This document shows positions 43,363 through 56,314 of a DNA stretch of 64,000 bases, in pieces. The stretch spans positions 372,001 through 436,000 of the forward strand of contig NC_079512.1 in assembly GCF_000801105.2 (NCBI RefSeq), given 5' to 3'. Each line of letters opens with the position of its first letter. Position 1 is the first letter of the stretch. Position numbers and translations under genes: made by a program. The notes beneath the pieces are model-generated. The model was not told the origin of the DNA and ran no database searches. It saw only the letters and a program-made list of their open reading frames with translations. The stretch is from Raphanus sativus (lineage: Eukaryota > Streptophyta > Magnoliopsida > Brassicales > Brassicaceae).

Positions 43363-43462
43363 NNNNNNNNNNNNNNNNNNNNNNNNNNNNNNNNNNNNNN
43401 NNNNNNNNNNNNNNNNNNNNNNNNNNNNNNNNNNNNNNNNNNNNNNNNNNNNNNNNNNNNNN
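43363..43462. other. Assembly gap (100 N)
   Basis: Exactly 100 N. The satellite orientation differs on the two sides. Confidence 0.99.
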
Positions 43463-45013
43463 GAGAAACGGAGACAACAGAGGTTCTAAACTCTTTGACC
43501 ATCATCTTATGTTAGTGCTCGATGTAACTATACGTTAAAACAAGATTTTCATATTTTTTGAAATTATTCCAAAATCCGTGGTTAACCCCTTCTAAAATAA
43601 TGAGTTTCCGATAAATGCTCAATATACTGAAATTTATACTCTTTGCTTTTGTTTATAAATTTCAAACCACATTCTACATTTGAATTGATGAATTATAATC
43701 TATATTTCATGGTATATAGGTATCATTCTAATTTTTTAATATTTAGTTTACTGGAATTTTATATACTGCCGAGATTAGTGGAATTAACATTATAAAATCT
43801 TCATTATCTAGAGAAACGGAGACTACAAAGGTTCTAAACTCTTTCACCATCATCTTATGTTAGTGATCGATGAAACTATACACTAAAACCAGATTTTCAT
43901 ATTTTTGAATTTTTTTCCAAAATCCGTGGGTTTAACCCCTTCTAAAATAATGGTTTTCGGTAAATGCTCTATATACTGAAGTTTATACTCTTTACTTTTG
44001 ATTATAAATTTCATACTACATTCTACATTTGAATTAATGTATTATAAACTATATTTCATGGTATATAGGTATCATTCTAACTTTTTAATATTTAGTTTAC
44101 TAGAAATTTATATACTGCCTAAATTAGTGGAATTAGCATTATAAAATCTTCATTATCTAGAGAAACGGAGACAACAGAGGTTCTAAACTTTTTGACCATC
44201 ATTTTGCGTTAGTGCTCGATGAAACTATTCACTAAATCCAGATTTTCATATTTTTGAATTTTTTTCCAAAACCCGTGGGTTAACCCCTTCAAAAATATTG
44301 ATTTTTCGGTAAATGTTCTTTATACTGAAGTTTATAATCTTCACTTTAGTTTAAAATTTTCATACCACATTCAAGATTTGAATTAATGTATTGTAAACTA
44401 TCTTTCATGTTATATAGAAATCATCCTAATTTTTTAACATTTAGTTTACTAGAATTTTATATACTGGCTAGATTAGTGGAATTAGCATTATAAAATCTTC
44501 ATTATCTGGAAAAACGGAGACTACAAAGGTTCTAAACTCTTTGACCATCATCTTATGTTAGTGCTCGATGAAAATATGGACTAAAACAAGATTTTCATAT
44601 TTTTGAAATTTTTCCAAAATCCGTGGGTTAACCAACCCTTTCTAAACTAACGAGTTTTGGGTAAATGCTAAATACTGAAATTTATACTATTCGCAATAGT
44701 TTAAAAATTTCATACCACATTTTAAATTTGACTTAATGTATTATAAACTATCTTTCATGGTATATAGGAATCATTCTAATTTTTTAATATTTAGTTTACT
44801 AGAATTTTATATACTACCTAAATTACTGGGATTAGCATTATAAAATCTTTATTATCTAGAGAAACAGAGACTACAAAGTTTCTAAACTCTTTGATCATCA
44901 TCTTATGTTAGTGCTCGATGAAACTATACACTAAAATCAGATTTTGATATTTTTGAAATTTTTCCAAAATCCGTGGGTTAACCCCTTCTAAAATAATGAG
45001 TTTTCGGTAAATG
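43463..45013 (-). repeat. ~348-bp satellite array, middle block (reverse)
   Basis: Four to five monomers of the CATCGAGCACTAACATAAGATG subfamily, here in reverse orientation (TTAACCCCTTCTAAAATAATG). The block is bounded by N gaps on both sides, so its placement and orientation rest on scaffolding. Confidence 0.9.
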
Positions 45014-45113
45014 NNNNNNNNNNNNNNNNNNNNNNNNNNNNNNNNNNNNNNNNNNNNNNNNNNNNNNNNNNNNNNNNNNNNNNNNNNNNNNNNNNNNNNN
45101 NNNNNNNNNNNNN
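45014..45113. other. Assembly gap (100 N)
   Basis: Exactly 100 N inside the satellite array. Confidence 0.99.
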
Positions 45114-45199
45114 TCTATTTATAAGGATTTTTAAATTTCTGAAAATAATTCATAAAATATATAATTTATAAATATTTTATTAGTTATTTATAATTGTAT

Positions 45200-48100
45200 A
45201 GTAATTTAAAAAAAATTCTAACCACATTCTAAATTTTTATTATTGTTTCATAAATTATCTTTCATGGTACATGGTCATCGTTTTAATTTCTTAACAGTTG
45301 TTTTAATAAAACTTAATATACTACTTAAATTAGTGGATTAACCACTATGAAATCTCTATTCTTCAGAGAAACGAAAAAAACAAAGGTTCCAAACCTCCTT
45401 GACCATTATCCTATATTACTTTATGATACAAATATGCATTAAAACAATATTGTCATATTTTTTTTTTCTCAAAATATGTGGGTTACCCCTACAAAAATAT
45501 AGAGTTTTTGGTTAAATGCCCTATATTTTTAAGTTTGTACTCATTAGTGTTGTTTAAAAATTTCTATACACTTTATACATTCTTATCAGTGTATATGATA
45601 AATTCTCTTTCATGGTACATCGGTATCGTTCTAATTTTTTAACAATTAAGTTAGTAAAACTTCATATGTTACCTAAATCATTAGACTTACCACTATGAAA
45701 TTTTTATTCTTGAGAGAAACGTAAACAACAAAGGTTCCATACCTCTTTGACAATCATCCTGTTTCAATAAGGGATGCAACTATGAATTTAAACAAGATTT
45801 TCTTATATATTGATTTTTTTTTCAAAATTTGTGGGTTTAACCCTTACGAAAATATATTTTTTGTTGTTAATTTCTCTATATACTAAAGTTTATACTCCTT
45901 AAAGTTGTTTAAATTTTTCTAACTGCATTATAAATTTGTATTAATCTACTGTAAACTTTCTTCCATGGTACATGGGCATATTTTTTTATCTTTTAACAAT
46001 TATTTTAATAAAAATTTATATGTTGCTTAAACTAGAAGACTAACCACTATGAAATCTCTATTCTTTAGAGAAACAAAAAAAAACAAAGGTTCCAAACCTC
46101 CTTGACATCTATCCTATGTTAGTTTATGATGAAAATATGCATTAAAACAATAATTTCGTATTTTTGTTTTTTTCTCAAAATATGTGGATTAACTAACCCC
46201 TACGAAAATATTGAATTTTTGTTAATTTCTCTATATACTAAAGTTTATACTCATTAAAGTTGTTTAAAATTTTCTAATTGTATTATAAATTTGTAATAAT
46301 CTATTATAAACTTTCTTCCATGGTACATGGGCATCGTTTTAATTTCTTAAAAACTATTTTAATAAACTTAATATACTGATTAAATTAGTGGATTAACCAC
46401 TACAAAATCTCTATTCTTTAGAGAAACGAAAACAACAAAGGTTCCAAACCTCATTGACATCTATCCTATGTTAGTTTATGATGAAAATATGCATTAAAAC
46501 AATATTTTCATATTTTTGATTTTTTTCTCAAAATATGTGGGTTAACCCCTACGGAAATATTGAGTTTTAGGTTAAATGCTCTATATTTTAAGCTTATACT
46601 CATTAGTGTTGTTTAAAATTTTCTAGTCACTTTATACATTCTTATATATGTCTAGAGAAACGGAGACAACAGAGGTTCTAAAATTTTTGACCATCATCTT
46701 ATGTTAGTGCTCGATGAAACTATACACTAAAACCAGATTTTCATATTTTTGAAATTTTTCCAAAATCCGTGGGTTAACCCCTTCTAAAATAATGAGTTTT
46801 CGGTAAATGCTCAATATACTGAAGTTTATACTCTTTAATTTTGTTTAAAAATTTCAAACCACAATCTTCATTTGAATTAATGTATTCTAAACTAACTTTC
46901 ATGGTATACAATACATGAATCATTCTAATTTTTAATATTTAGTTTGGTAAAATTTCATATGCTGCCTATATTAGTGGAATTACCATTATAAAATCTTTAT
47001 TTTCTAGAGAAACAGAGACAACATAGGTTCTAAACTCTTTAACCATCATCTTATGTTACTGCTCGATGAAACCATACAATAAAACCGATTTTCAAATTTT
47101 TGAAAATTTTCCAAAATGCGTGGGTTAACCCCTTCTAAAATAATGAGTTTTCGGTAAATCCTCTATATACTGAAGTTTATACTCTTCACTTTTGTTTAAA
47201 ATTTTCAAACCACATTCGACATTTGAATTAATATATTCTAAACTATCTTTCAAGTTATATAAGAATCATTCTAATTTTTTAATATTTAGTTTAGTAAAAT
47301 TTCATATACTACCTAGATCAATGAAATTGGCATTATAAAATCTTCATTATCTAGAGAAACGGAGACTACAAAGGTTTTAAACTCTTTGACCATCATCTTA
47401 TGTCAGTTCTCGATAAAACTATACACTCTGATTTTCATATTTTTGATTTTTTTTTCAAATTCCATGGGTTAACCCCTTCAAAAATATAGAGTTTTCGGTA
47501 AACGGTCTATATACTGAAGTTTATACTCTTCACTTTAGTTTAAAAATTTCAAACCACATTCGACATTTGAATTAATCTATTCTGAACTATCTTTCATGTT
47601 ATATAGGAATCATTCTAATTTTTTAATATTTAGTTTAGTAAAATTTCAAATACTGCCTAGATCAATGAAATTAGCATTATAAAATCTTCATTATCTAGAG
47701 AAACGGAGGTAACAGAGGTTCTAAACTCTTTGATCATCATCTTATGTCAGTGCTCGATGAAAATATACACTAAAACCAGATTCTCATATTTTTGATTTTT
47801 TTTCAAAATCCGTTGGTTAACCCCTTCAAAAATATTGAGTTTTCGGTAAATCCTCTATATACTAAAGTTTATACTCTTCACTTTAGTTTAAAAATTTTAA
47901 ACCACATTCTACATTTAAATTAATGTGTTGTAAACTATCTTTCATGGTATATAGGAATCATTCTAATTTTTTAATATTTAGTTTAATAAAATTTCATATA
48001 CTGCTTAGATTAGTGGAATTATCATTAAAAAATCTTCATTATCTAGAGAAACGGAGACAACAGAGATTCTAAACTCTTTGACCATCATCTTATGTTAGAG

Positions 48101-50424
48101 CTCAATAAAACTCTACATTAAACCAGATTTTCATATTTTTGAAATATTTCCAAAATCGGTGGGTCCCTTCTAAAATAATGAGTTTTCGGTAAATCCGCTA
48201 TATACTGAAGTTTATACTCTTCACTTTTGTTTACAAATTTCAAACCACATTCGACATTTGAATTAATGTATTCTAAACTATCTTCCAAGATATATAAGAA
48301 TCATTCTAATTTTTTAATATTGAGTTTACTAAAATTTCATATATTGCCTTGATCAATGGAATTAGTATTATAAAATCTTCATTATCTGGAGAAACGAAGA
48401 CTACACAGGTTCTAAACTATTTGACCATCATCTTAAGTCAATGCTCGATGAAACTATACACTAAAACCAGATTTTCATATTTTTGAATTTTTTCCTAAAT
48501 CCGTGGGTTATATACTGAAATTTATACTCTATATACTGAAATTTATACTCCACACTTTTGTTTAAAAATTTCAATCCACATTCGACATTTGAATAAACGA
48601 ATTCTAAACTATCTTTCATGGTATATAGATATCATTCTAGTTTGTTAATATTTAGTTTAGTAAAATTTCATATACTGCCTATATTAGTGGAATTAGCATT
48701 ATAAAATCTTCATCATCTAGAGAAACGGAGGCAACAGAGGTTCTAAACTCTTTGACCACCATCTTATGTTAGTGCTCGAAGAAACTATACATTAAAACCA
48801 GATTTTCATATTTTTGAAAATTTTCCAAAATCTGTGGGTTAACCCCTTCTAAAATAATGAGTTTTCGGTAAATGCTCAATATACTGAAGTTTATAATCTT
48901 TAATTTTGTTTCAAAATTTCAAACAACATTCTTCATTTGAATTAATGTATTCTAAACTATCTTTCATGGTATACATGAATCATTCTAATTTTTAATATTT
49001 AGTTTGGTAAAATTTCATATGCTGCCTATATTAGTGGAATTACCATTATAAAATCTTTATTTTCTAGAGAAACAGAGACAATAGAGGTTCTAAACTCTTT
49101 GACCATCATCTTATGTTACTGCTCGATGAAACCATACAATAAAACCAGATTTTCAAATTTTTGAAAATTTTCCAAAATTTATGGGTTAACCCCTTTTAAA
49201 ATAATGAGTTTTCGGTAAATCCTCTATATACTGAAGTTTATACTCTTCACTTTTGTTTAAAAATTTCAAACCACATTCGACATTTGAATTAATATATTCT
49301 AAACTATCTTTCAAGTTATATAGGAATCATTCTAATTTTTTAATATTTAGTTTAGTAAAATTTCATATACTGCCTAGATCAATGGAATTAGAGAAACTCA
49401 GACAACAAAGGTTCTAAACTTTTTGACCATCATCTTATGTAGTGCTCGATGAAACTATACACTAAAACCAGATTTTCATATTTTTCAATTTTTTTCCAAA
49501 ATCCGTGGGTTAACCCCTTCTAAAAAAATGGTTTTCGGTAAATGCTCTATATACTGAAGTTTATACTCTTTACTTTTGTTTATAAATTTCATACCACATT
49601 CTACATTTGAATTAATGTATTATATACTATATTTTATGGTATATAGGTATCATTCTAATTTTTAATATTTAGGTTACTAGAATTTTATATACTGCCTAGA
49701 TTAGTGGAATTAGCATTATAAAATCTTCATTATCTAGAGAAACGGAGACTACAAAGGTTCTAAACTCTTTTACCATCATCTTATGTTAGTGCTCGATGAA
49801 ACTATACACTAAAACAAGATTTTCATATTTTTTGAAAATTTTCCGAAATCCGTGGGTTAACCCCTTTTAAAATAATGAGTTTTCGGTAAATGCTTTATAT
49901 ACTGAAATTTATACTCTTTACTTTTGTTTAAAAATTTTAAGCCACATTCTACATTTGAATTAAAGTATTCTAAACTATCTTTCATGGTATATAGGAATCA
50001 TTCTAGCTTTTTTAATATTTAGTTTACTAAAATTTCATATACTGCTTAGATTAGTGGAATTAGCATTATAAAATCTTCATTATCTAGAGAAACGGAGACA
50101 ACATAGGTTCTAAACTCTTTTACCATCATCTTATGTTAGTGCTCGATGAAACTATACACTAAAACAAGATTTTTATATTTTTTGGAAATTTTTCCAAAAT
50201 CCGTTGGTTAACCCCTTCTAAAATAATGAATTTTCGGTAAATGCTCTATATAATGAAGTTTATACTCTTCACTTTAGGTTGAAAATTTCAAACCACATTC
50301 TACATTTGAATTAATTTATTCTAAACTATCTTTCATGGTATATAGCAATCATTCTAATTTTTAATATTAAGTTTACTAAAATTAAATATATTGCCTAGAT
50401 TAGTGGAATTAGCATTATAAAATC
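45200..50424 (-). repeat. ~348-bp satellite array, right block (reverse)
   Basis: It begins with the first subfamily (CCTCCTTGACCATTATCC, ATGGTACATGG) to about 46,640. It then switches abruptly, at TATATATG|TCTAGAGAAACGG, to the second subfamily through to the gap. All monomers are reversed relative to the left block. Both blocks therefore hold the same two subfamilies. About 15 monomers are present, some shortened (for example near 48,500 and 49,390). 45114-45199 is AT-rich sequence with weak similarity. Confidence 0.93.
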
Positions 50425-50524
50425 NNNNNNNNNNNNNNNNNNNNNNNNNNNNNNNNNNNNNNNNNNNNNNNNNNNNNNNNNNNNNNNNNNNNNNNNNNNN
50501 NNNNNNNNNNNNNNNNNNNNNNNN
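50425..50524. other. Assembly gap (100 N)
   Basis: Exactly 100 N, closing the visible satellite array. Confidence 0.99.
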
Positions 50525-52318
50525 CAATGAATTTAGAAAACCATTTCTATGTAAATTACAATAATTGAATTTACAATAAAACTAGTTTTAACAGTACTAT
50601 ATAATTATCATATCTACACATTTATACAATACTAAATAGATTAAAAATAATTTACAAATGATTTTATAACATTTTATAAATATTATAAATGAATTTATAA
50701 ACCTTTATAACGATTAAATAAAAGTCTTATAAATGATATGTGAACTCTAATAAAATGACTTTGTAAGCTAGAATGAAAAATGATCTTAAATAATTTCAAA
50801 ATATCTATAAACAATTTATAAACCATGTGCAGAATTTAAAAACATAAAAAGTTTTAATAATAATGCATTACATAGAAATATAATTCTTTGTATAAAAGTA
50901 CACAACCATTATATTTATTTTTGTAAAAATCATATTAGTATTTTATATAATTATAAATAAAAATTGATAAAATAATCAAATTGATGACATATTATATATT
51001 CTTTCTATAATTCTACAATTAGTTACCAGAAACTATTATTTGTAATATTACATGTATTATATGGTAACTTGAATTAATGAGTTCCAGAATTTCCTTTTAT
51101 TTTTAGATCTAAATAAAATAAATAATTAATAAAAAATATCGACCAATCAAATTATAACATTTTTTGAAATTTCAGCTGTCGACACATAAATAAAAATCAG
51201 TTAAGTGATTTCTCAGTTAATATACACGAAGATTAGAACTCAAATGTTTTGAAAGAAAGGGTAATCGTAAGTGGGTTGTTGCGAGAGAGTACTGCAGGAG
51301 AAGAGGATATAAAAACATTTAACTAACGAAAACTGGTGAGTTAGTTAAAGGCTAGGCTAGTATTATATTAGTCCATTACTATCAAATAAGCTTTAGACAC
51401 TCAGTATGTCAAACAGCGCACTTATATACCCGACACGACATGTGTGGTTAACTGACAAATCATAAAACAAGTTGGTCGTTTATTATTTCAACCCAAATTA
51501 AGTCATGGGTACACACTGATAACTGTTAAAATTAGTTTTCCAGCTTCCAAGAAACTAACATGTATTAATTAAATTTTCTTTTGGCATGGGAATTCAATAG
51601 ATTAAGAATCCAAATTCATTCAATAGTATTAAGAAAACACGAGTTGACAGAATCCTCTGCCTCGGATCCTATTGCAGATAGAAACGAAAAATAAATAAAT
51701 AAATGTAGTCTAAATGGGATATAGTTAACCTTTAGCCAAAAAGAGATAGAGAGAGGGAGATCTAGTTCAATTATTTGTTATAGACTGGTTAAAAGAAAAC
51801 CAGATAAAACGGTGAAATTGGTGGGAGAGGGGATGCATGAAAGTGAGTTAAAATGGTGGGGGAAGGATTTGTACCTCGGGCAGCTTTAGATGCTGCAGCA
51901 AGTATGGCCCACGTGAGCTGCTCAAAAGTGTGAAAGTTCATCAGAACTATATGAGAGCAAAAAGCAAAGAAAGAAAGAAAACTACTGGATTTTGGGTTTA
52001 GGGACCCCATGCACGTGATGTTTCCTCTGCTGCTGCTAGGCGTTGCCTACCTTTTTCAACATTTGTGCATCTTATATTGTCTTTTGAAAACTATTTAAAT
52101 TCACTAACTAGCCCTGGCCGTGATCGGTCTTATAAGCATTGATCTCACAAATAGAAAATCGAAAAAAAGCATCAACGTCATTTTGATGTCTGGCCATTTT
52201 CACTTTTTTTAAAGCTACCATCTATATATGACCAAATTTTGTTCAAACAAGCCGATTCTCTTAAGACTATCTTTGTTTGTTTGTGTCTGATCTATATAGA
52301 AGAAAATAAATCTTTTTA
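50525..52318. other. AT-rich intergenic sequence
   Basis: 50525-51200 is extremely AT-rich with repeated ATTTATAAA words, possibly a transposon body. The minus-strand frame at 51789-52010 is Ser/Phe-rich at its start and matches nothing I know. No gene is called. Confidence 0.5.
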
Positions 52319-52405
52319 CCTTTGCCTCTCTGGCTAATGAATCTGCCCTATCATTTTGCTCTTAATAATGTAAACTAGGCTCATGTCCTTGAAATCTTCT
52401 TGTAG
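52319..52405 (-). mobile_element. LINE RNase H relic
   Basis: The minus-strand translation reads LQEDFKDMSLVYIIKS and then, after a one-base shift, NDRADSLAREAK. This is the terminal RNase H block of plant LINEs. A small fragment. Confidence 0.6.
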
Positions 52406-53608
52406 TTTTTGGAACAAATCTTCTTGTAGTCCCAGCCATTTTCACCTTCTTTTTTTTGCGTTATTTTTGGACTGCAGATTACTCTTTTTTTGCTTGTAGT
52501 GAAGCAAACTAGAGGATGTTTTCTAATGATTTCTATTTTATTCTTAGAACATTATGATTCTTTATTTTTTCATATGTAGCATATGACCTAAAGACTAATT
52601 GAAAAGACGCACATCCTTTACTTTTCAAAGTAAAAAGTTGATATATTGAACAAAAAATATTAATATGAAAGTATATTCAAGAAGTAAATCAGAAGAGACA
52701 TACTGTTAAAAAGAACCTATGTGCCTTCCATTAAGTGATTTATCGATGCATTTTGGTTACACGAATTTCTAGTTACAACCAGATAGTTTGCTGACATTTA
52801 ATTTGCATATACGTATGATATATTTTTTCTTTTTGTCATCAAAAGGTTACAACTTACAAGCAAAGTATGATATATTTAGTGAGGATTGTCCACGCTGTTT
52901 TTATGTTATAAGGTAGACACACATACACTGATTGAGAGAAAGAGTGGGAAATGTAGGGAGTGTTGTGACAATAAAATGGTCCCCGACAAGAATCTTCAGA
53001 AACTACACGAAATCCAAGTTTGAAAGTTAACGGTCACCAAAATCAAAAAAAAAAAAGAGAAAAAGAAAAAACAGCCTCGATTCTCCCGTTATCTGTTGTC
53101 TTGTGAAGCCAACTACTGTGACAGTACTTCCTCTATAGGGGTATAACAGTCACCACATATAATTGTTGTTTAATATACTAACACTTGTGAATAATTAGAA
53201 ATCAGTGTTGTGACAAAAAACAAAAAATAGAAATCAGTGAGAAAAAAAAAGAATAATTAGAAAAGATAAATTAATTGAAAAAGGAAGCAAGGCAAGTTCT
53301 GTGTTGGCGATTAGGTTTGAGATTTGAGAATGAAGATATTATGTGGCATAGAATAGAAGAAGTGTGGAATGATGGATGATTCTGATGAGCTAAAGGGTAT
53401 TATTGATATCTCATATCATATGTTAGAGACACATAACACTTTGATGATTCATACAGTTTTTTGGTAAGCGGATGAAACAATGGAAAATAGCAATTGTGGG
53501 GGATAGGCGTTACTTAAATGATGTGGAATAAAATCTTAAATTGGCATTTTTTCTCATATGAATGGAAAAATGAGCGATAAAGTGAATATCTTACTAAATA
53601 AAAGCTCT
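52406..53608. other. Intergenic, upstream region of the hydrolase gene
   Basis: AT-rich sequence with several A-runs. No gene or clear repeat. Confidence 0.5.
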
Positions 53609-53616
53609 TATATAAA
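53609..53616 (+). promoter_or_regulatory. Probable TATA box of the hydrolase gene
   Basis: TATATAAA precedes a CT-rich, leader-like region (53640-54040) and lies about 500 bp before the ATG. An intron in the leader is possible. Confidence 0.4.
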
Positions 53617-54043
53617 AAAAAAGGGTGGTGAGAAAATAGGAGGAGAAAAAAGGGGGAGGTTTTGTTTTGTTTTTCCTCTGTCTACAAACAAAAAAGGAAG
53701 TGTGTTTCTCCCTTTTTTCTAATCTCCATTTCTCTCTCTCTCTCTCTGGGTTTCGCCGTTCCGCTACGATTCTGAAATTCTTGTTTAAAAGCTTTGATCC
53801 TTTGTTTCAGAATCGTAGTAGCAATGGCTTTTTGATTCCCCCTTCTTTTTTTTTTTGTTTTCAAGGGGATTAGATATTGCTTTTTGGTGTCTCTCCCCAA
53901 TCCATCCATCAAGCTTCATTTCTTGCCGCCGGCAGATGAACAACAAGTCGTCATCATCATCAAAAAATCCTCCGAGCTTGGTGGATTTCTGGTTTCTTCT
54001 CGCTTCAACACCACCAACATAGATCAATCAAAAGGGATCTCTT

Positions 54044-54106
54044 TTGATTTGATTTGATTTGATTTGTTGGGGGGTGGGGGGGAAGAATAGAATAGAATAG
54101 AATAGA
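54044..54106. repeat. (GATTT)n and (AGAAT)n microsatellites abutting the start codon
   Basis: About four GATTT units at 54045-54064 are followed by a G-run and about five AGAAT units that run directly into the ATG at 54107. Slippage here would change the leader, not the protein. Confidence 0.9.
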
Positions 54107-56314
54107 ATGGGGAAAATGGTAGAGAAGTTGGGGAGATGCGTAAAGACGGTTTTTTTCATGGTGGCCATGTTGGTCTCCCTCTTAGTCTCCTCCTTGCCTG
54201 TCCTCGTTGCCATCGGCGATGTCTTGGTTCCAACCTTTTTGCTATCAAGCTTCACTTGTTTGACCTGCTACTCCTTCCATCACCACCTCTCCCGTTACTC
54301 CTTCAAATCCTCTCTCACCGACATTCCTCTCCTCTCCCTCCTCAGATCTTTCCTCCTCATCTCCGTCTATTCCCTCTCCGATGCCCCTGCCCTCTCTCAC
54401 GGACCTTACCTCGGAACTGTCTCCTTGTCTTCTCTTCTCTCCGTTCTTCTTCTCTCTGTTAAAGCTTGTATTTTCACTGCTAATTCTCAGCTTAACCCTA
54501 CTGATGAGTCCGCATCATCCATCTCTCCCTCAAGGCAACGTCTCCATCTCAAAAAGTCTTGGGGAATGCCCGTTTTGTTCCTCTCTTCTGTCGTTTTCGC
54601 TCTTGGTCATACCGTTGTTGCTTACAGAACCAGCTGCAGAGCTAGGAGGAAACTCTTGTTTCACTCCAGAGTCGACCCTGAAGCTGTACTATTCATCTCT
54701 CTCTCTGCTTTTAACTATAAACATCTCATTATTATTATTATTTGACTCTCTTGTCTTGTTTCGTTTTGTTTTTGCAGCTTCTTTCATGTAAAGGTGTCTT
54801 CTCCAGTTACCAGAAACTCCCACGTTCTCCTATTCCTCTGGTACGCAAGGTCTCCAAGACTGACGGCGAGGTCAGACGAAAGCTTCTTCCTTCTTCCTCA
54901 ACATCCCAACATGATGCTGGAGAGCTTCCCGTGAGAGTGCTTGCTGATCTTGACAGCTTGTTCCTTACTGTCACAGGTCTCTCTCTTCATTACAAGATTT
55001 CCACACCTGCCTCTCCTCCTCCTGAACCTAATTCTATGCTCAATGTCCCTGAATCGATGGCTGGAAGGTTGAAGCTTGACAGGAAGTTATTGACCATGGT
55101 TACGAGAAACAAGCTCAATCATCATCACCATAAAAGCTGCAGCAGCCTCTTCAACAATTCTTCTTCTTCTTCCTTGCATGATCCTCTCCTTGAGGGTTCT
55201 TCTCCCACTTCTCCTCTTCTTTTCAAAGACACTCAGGAAGAAGCAGATGACATGAATTCATCCAGTTGCGGGGAGCAGCAGCAAGATCCCTCAGATGGAA
55301 GCGGTCAATTTGGTGTAGTGCTGGTTCATGGATTTGGAGGTGGGGTCTTCTCTTGGAGGAATGTGATGCCTTCTCTCGCCCATCAGCTTGGCTGTCTTGT
55401 CACTGCTTTTGATAGGCCTGGATGGGGATTAACCGCTAGGCCTCATCTAAAGGATTTGGAGGAAAGAGATTTGCCAAACCCTTACACTCTGGAAAATCAG
55501 GTAATTTTTTGGTGGAGACTAATAATAATACTCATGGGAAGCTGCTTTTGTAAATGATCTTATCTGTTCTTGGGGATGTTTGCATTGCAGGTTGACATGC
55601 TTGTTGCTTTTTGCCGTGAAATGGGATTTGCTTCGGTAGTCTTGGTTGGCCATGATGATGGAGGTTTGATTGCTCTCAAGGCTGCACAAAGATTGGTAGC
55701 AGCATCGACCAACATCAAAGTGAAAGGAGTGGTTTTGCTTAATGTAAGCTTGACGAGGGAAGTAGTCCCAGCTTTTGCAAGAATACTTCTGCACACATCA
55801 CTAGGAAAGAAACACCTTGTTCGCCCGCTACTCCGAACTGAGATAGCTCAGGTGGTGAACCGACGAGCTTGGTATGATCCTGCCAAGATGACAACAGATG
55901 TCTTAAAGCTATACAAGGCACCGCTCCATGTCGAAGGCTGGGACGAGGCACTTCACGAGATAGGTAGACTCTCATCCGAGATGGTGCTTTCGACTCAAAA
56001 TGCACAGTCGCTTCTCAAGGCAGTGGAAAACTTACCAGTATTAGTCGTTGCTGGAGCAGAGGACGCACTTGTTCCCCTCAAGTCCTCCCAAGTGATGGCT
56101 TCAAAACTCTTCAACTCTGTAAGTCCCTCCACTCCGTACATCTTCTAGTTTTTAAGAAATAAATTTCAGTCTCAGGGGAGTAACGTTATTATTGTTGAAC
56201 AAACAGAGGCTAGTAGCAATCTCAGGATGTGGTCATCTGCCGCATGAGGAGTGTCCAAAGGCGCTTCTTGCAGCCATGACCCCATTCATAAGCAGACTTG
56301 TACTTAGTGACTAG
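54107..56314 (+). CDS. Membrane-anchored alpha/beta hydrolase with Asp at the nucleophile elbow (At1g80280-like)
   Basis: Four exons join in frame: 54107-54685, 54778-55500, 55591-56118 and 56207-56314, giving 645 residues. Residues 1-190 hold several hydrophobic helices (VFFMVAMLVSLLVSSLPVLV, VLFLSSVVFALGHTVVAY), so the protein is membrane-anchored. The hydrolase domain begins near residue 373 with VVLVHGFGGG (oxyanion hole), FDRPGWGLTARP and the elbow GHDDGG at 454-459. Asp, not Ser, therefore occupies the nucleophile position, as in epoxide hydrolases and haloalkane dehalogenases. The acid is likely in AGAEDALVP and the base is His620 of GCGHLPHEE. A Ser-rich, low-complexity insert lies before the domain. 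Substrate unknown. Met at 54107 is used; a second Met is three codons on. Confidence 0.93.

Noticed and set aside
37190..50424. Regular repeats considered as a CRISPR-like array or LTR interior
   Set aside because: The full ~348-bp unit repeats head to tail with no unique spacers, no LTRs and no coding domains, so it is a satellite.
51789..52010. Minus-strand 73-codon frame with a hairpin-like GCAGCTTTAGATGCTGCAGC nearby
   Set aside because: It resembles no known protein. The fold is short and does not match a microRNA precursor I recognise.
53667..53873. 68-codon frame in the hydrolase leader, a possible uORF
   Set aside because: Phe/Ser-rich text comes from the CT-rich leader. Without transcript data or conservation it is not supported.
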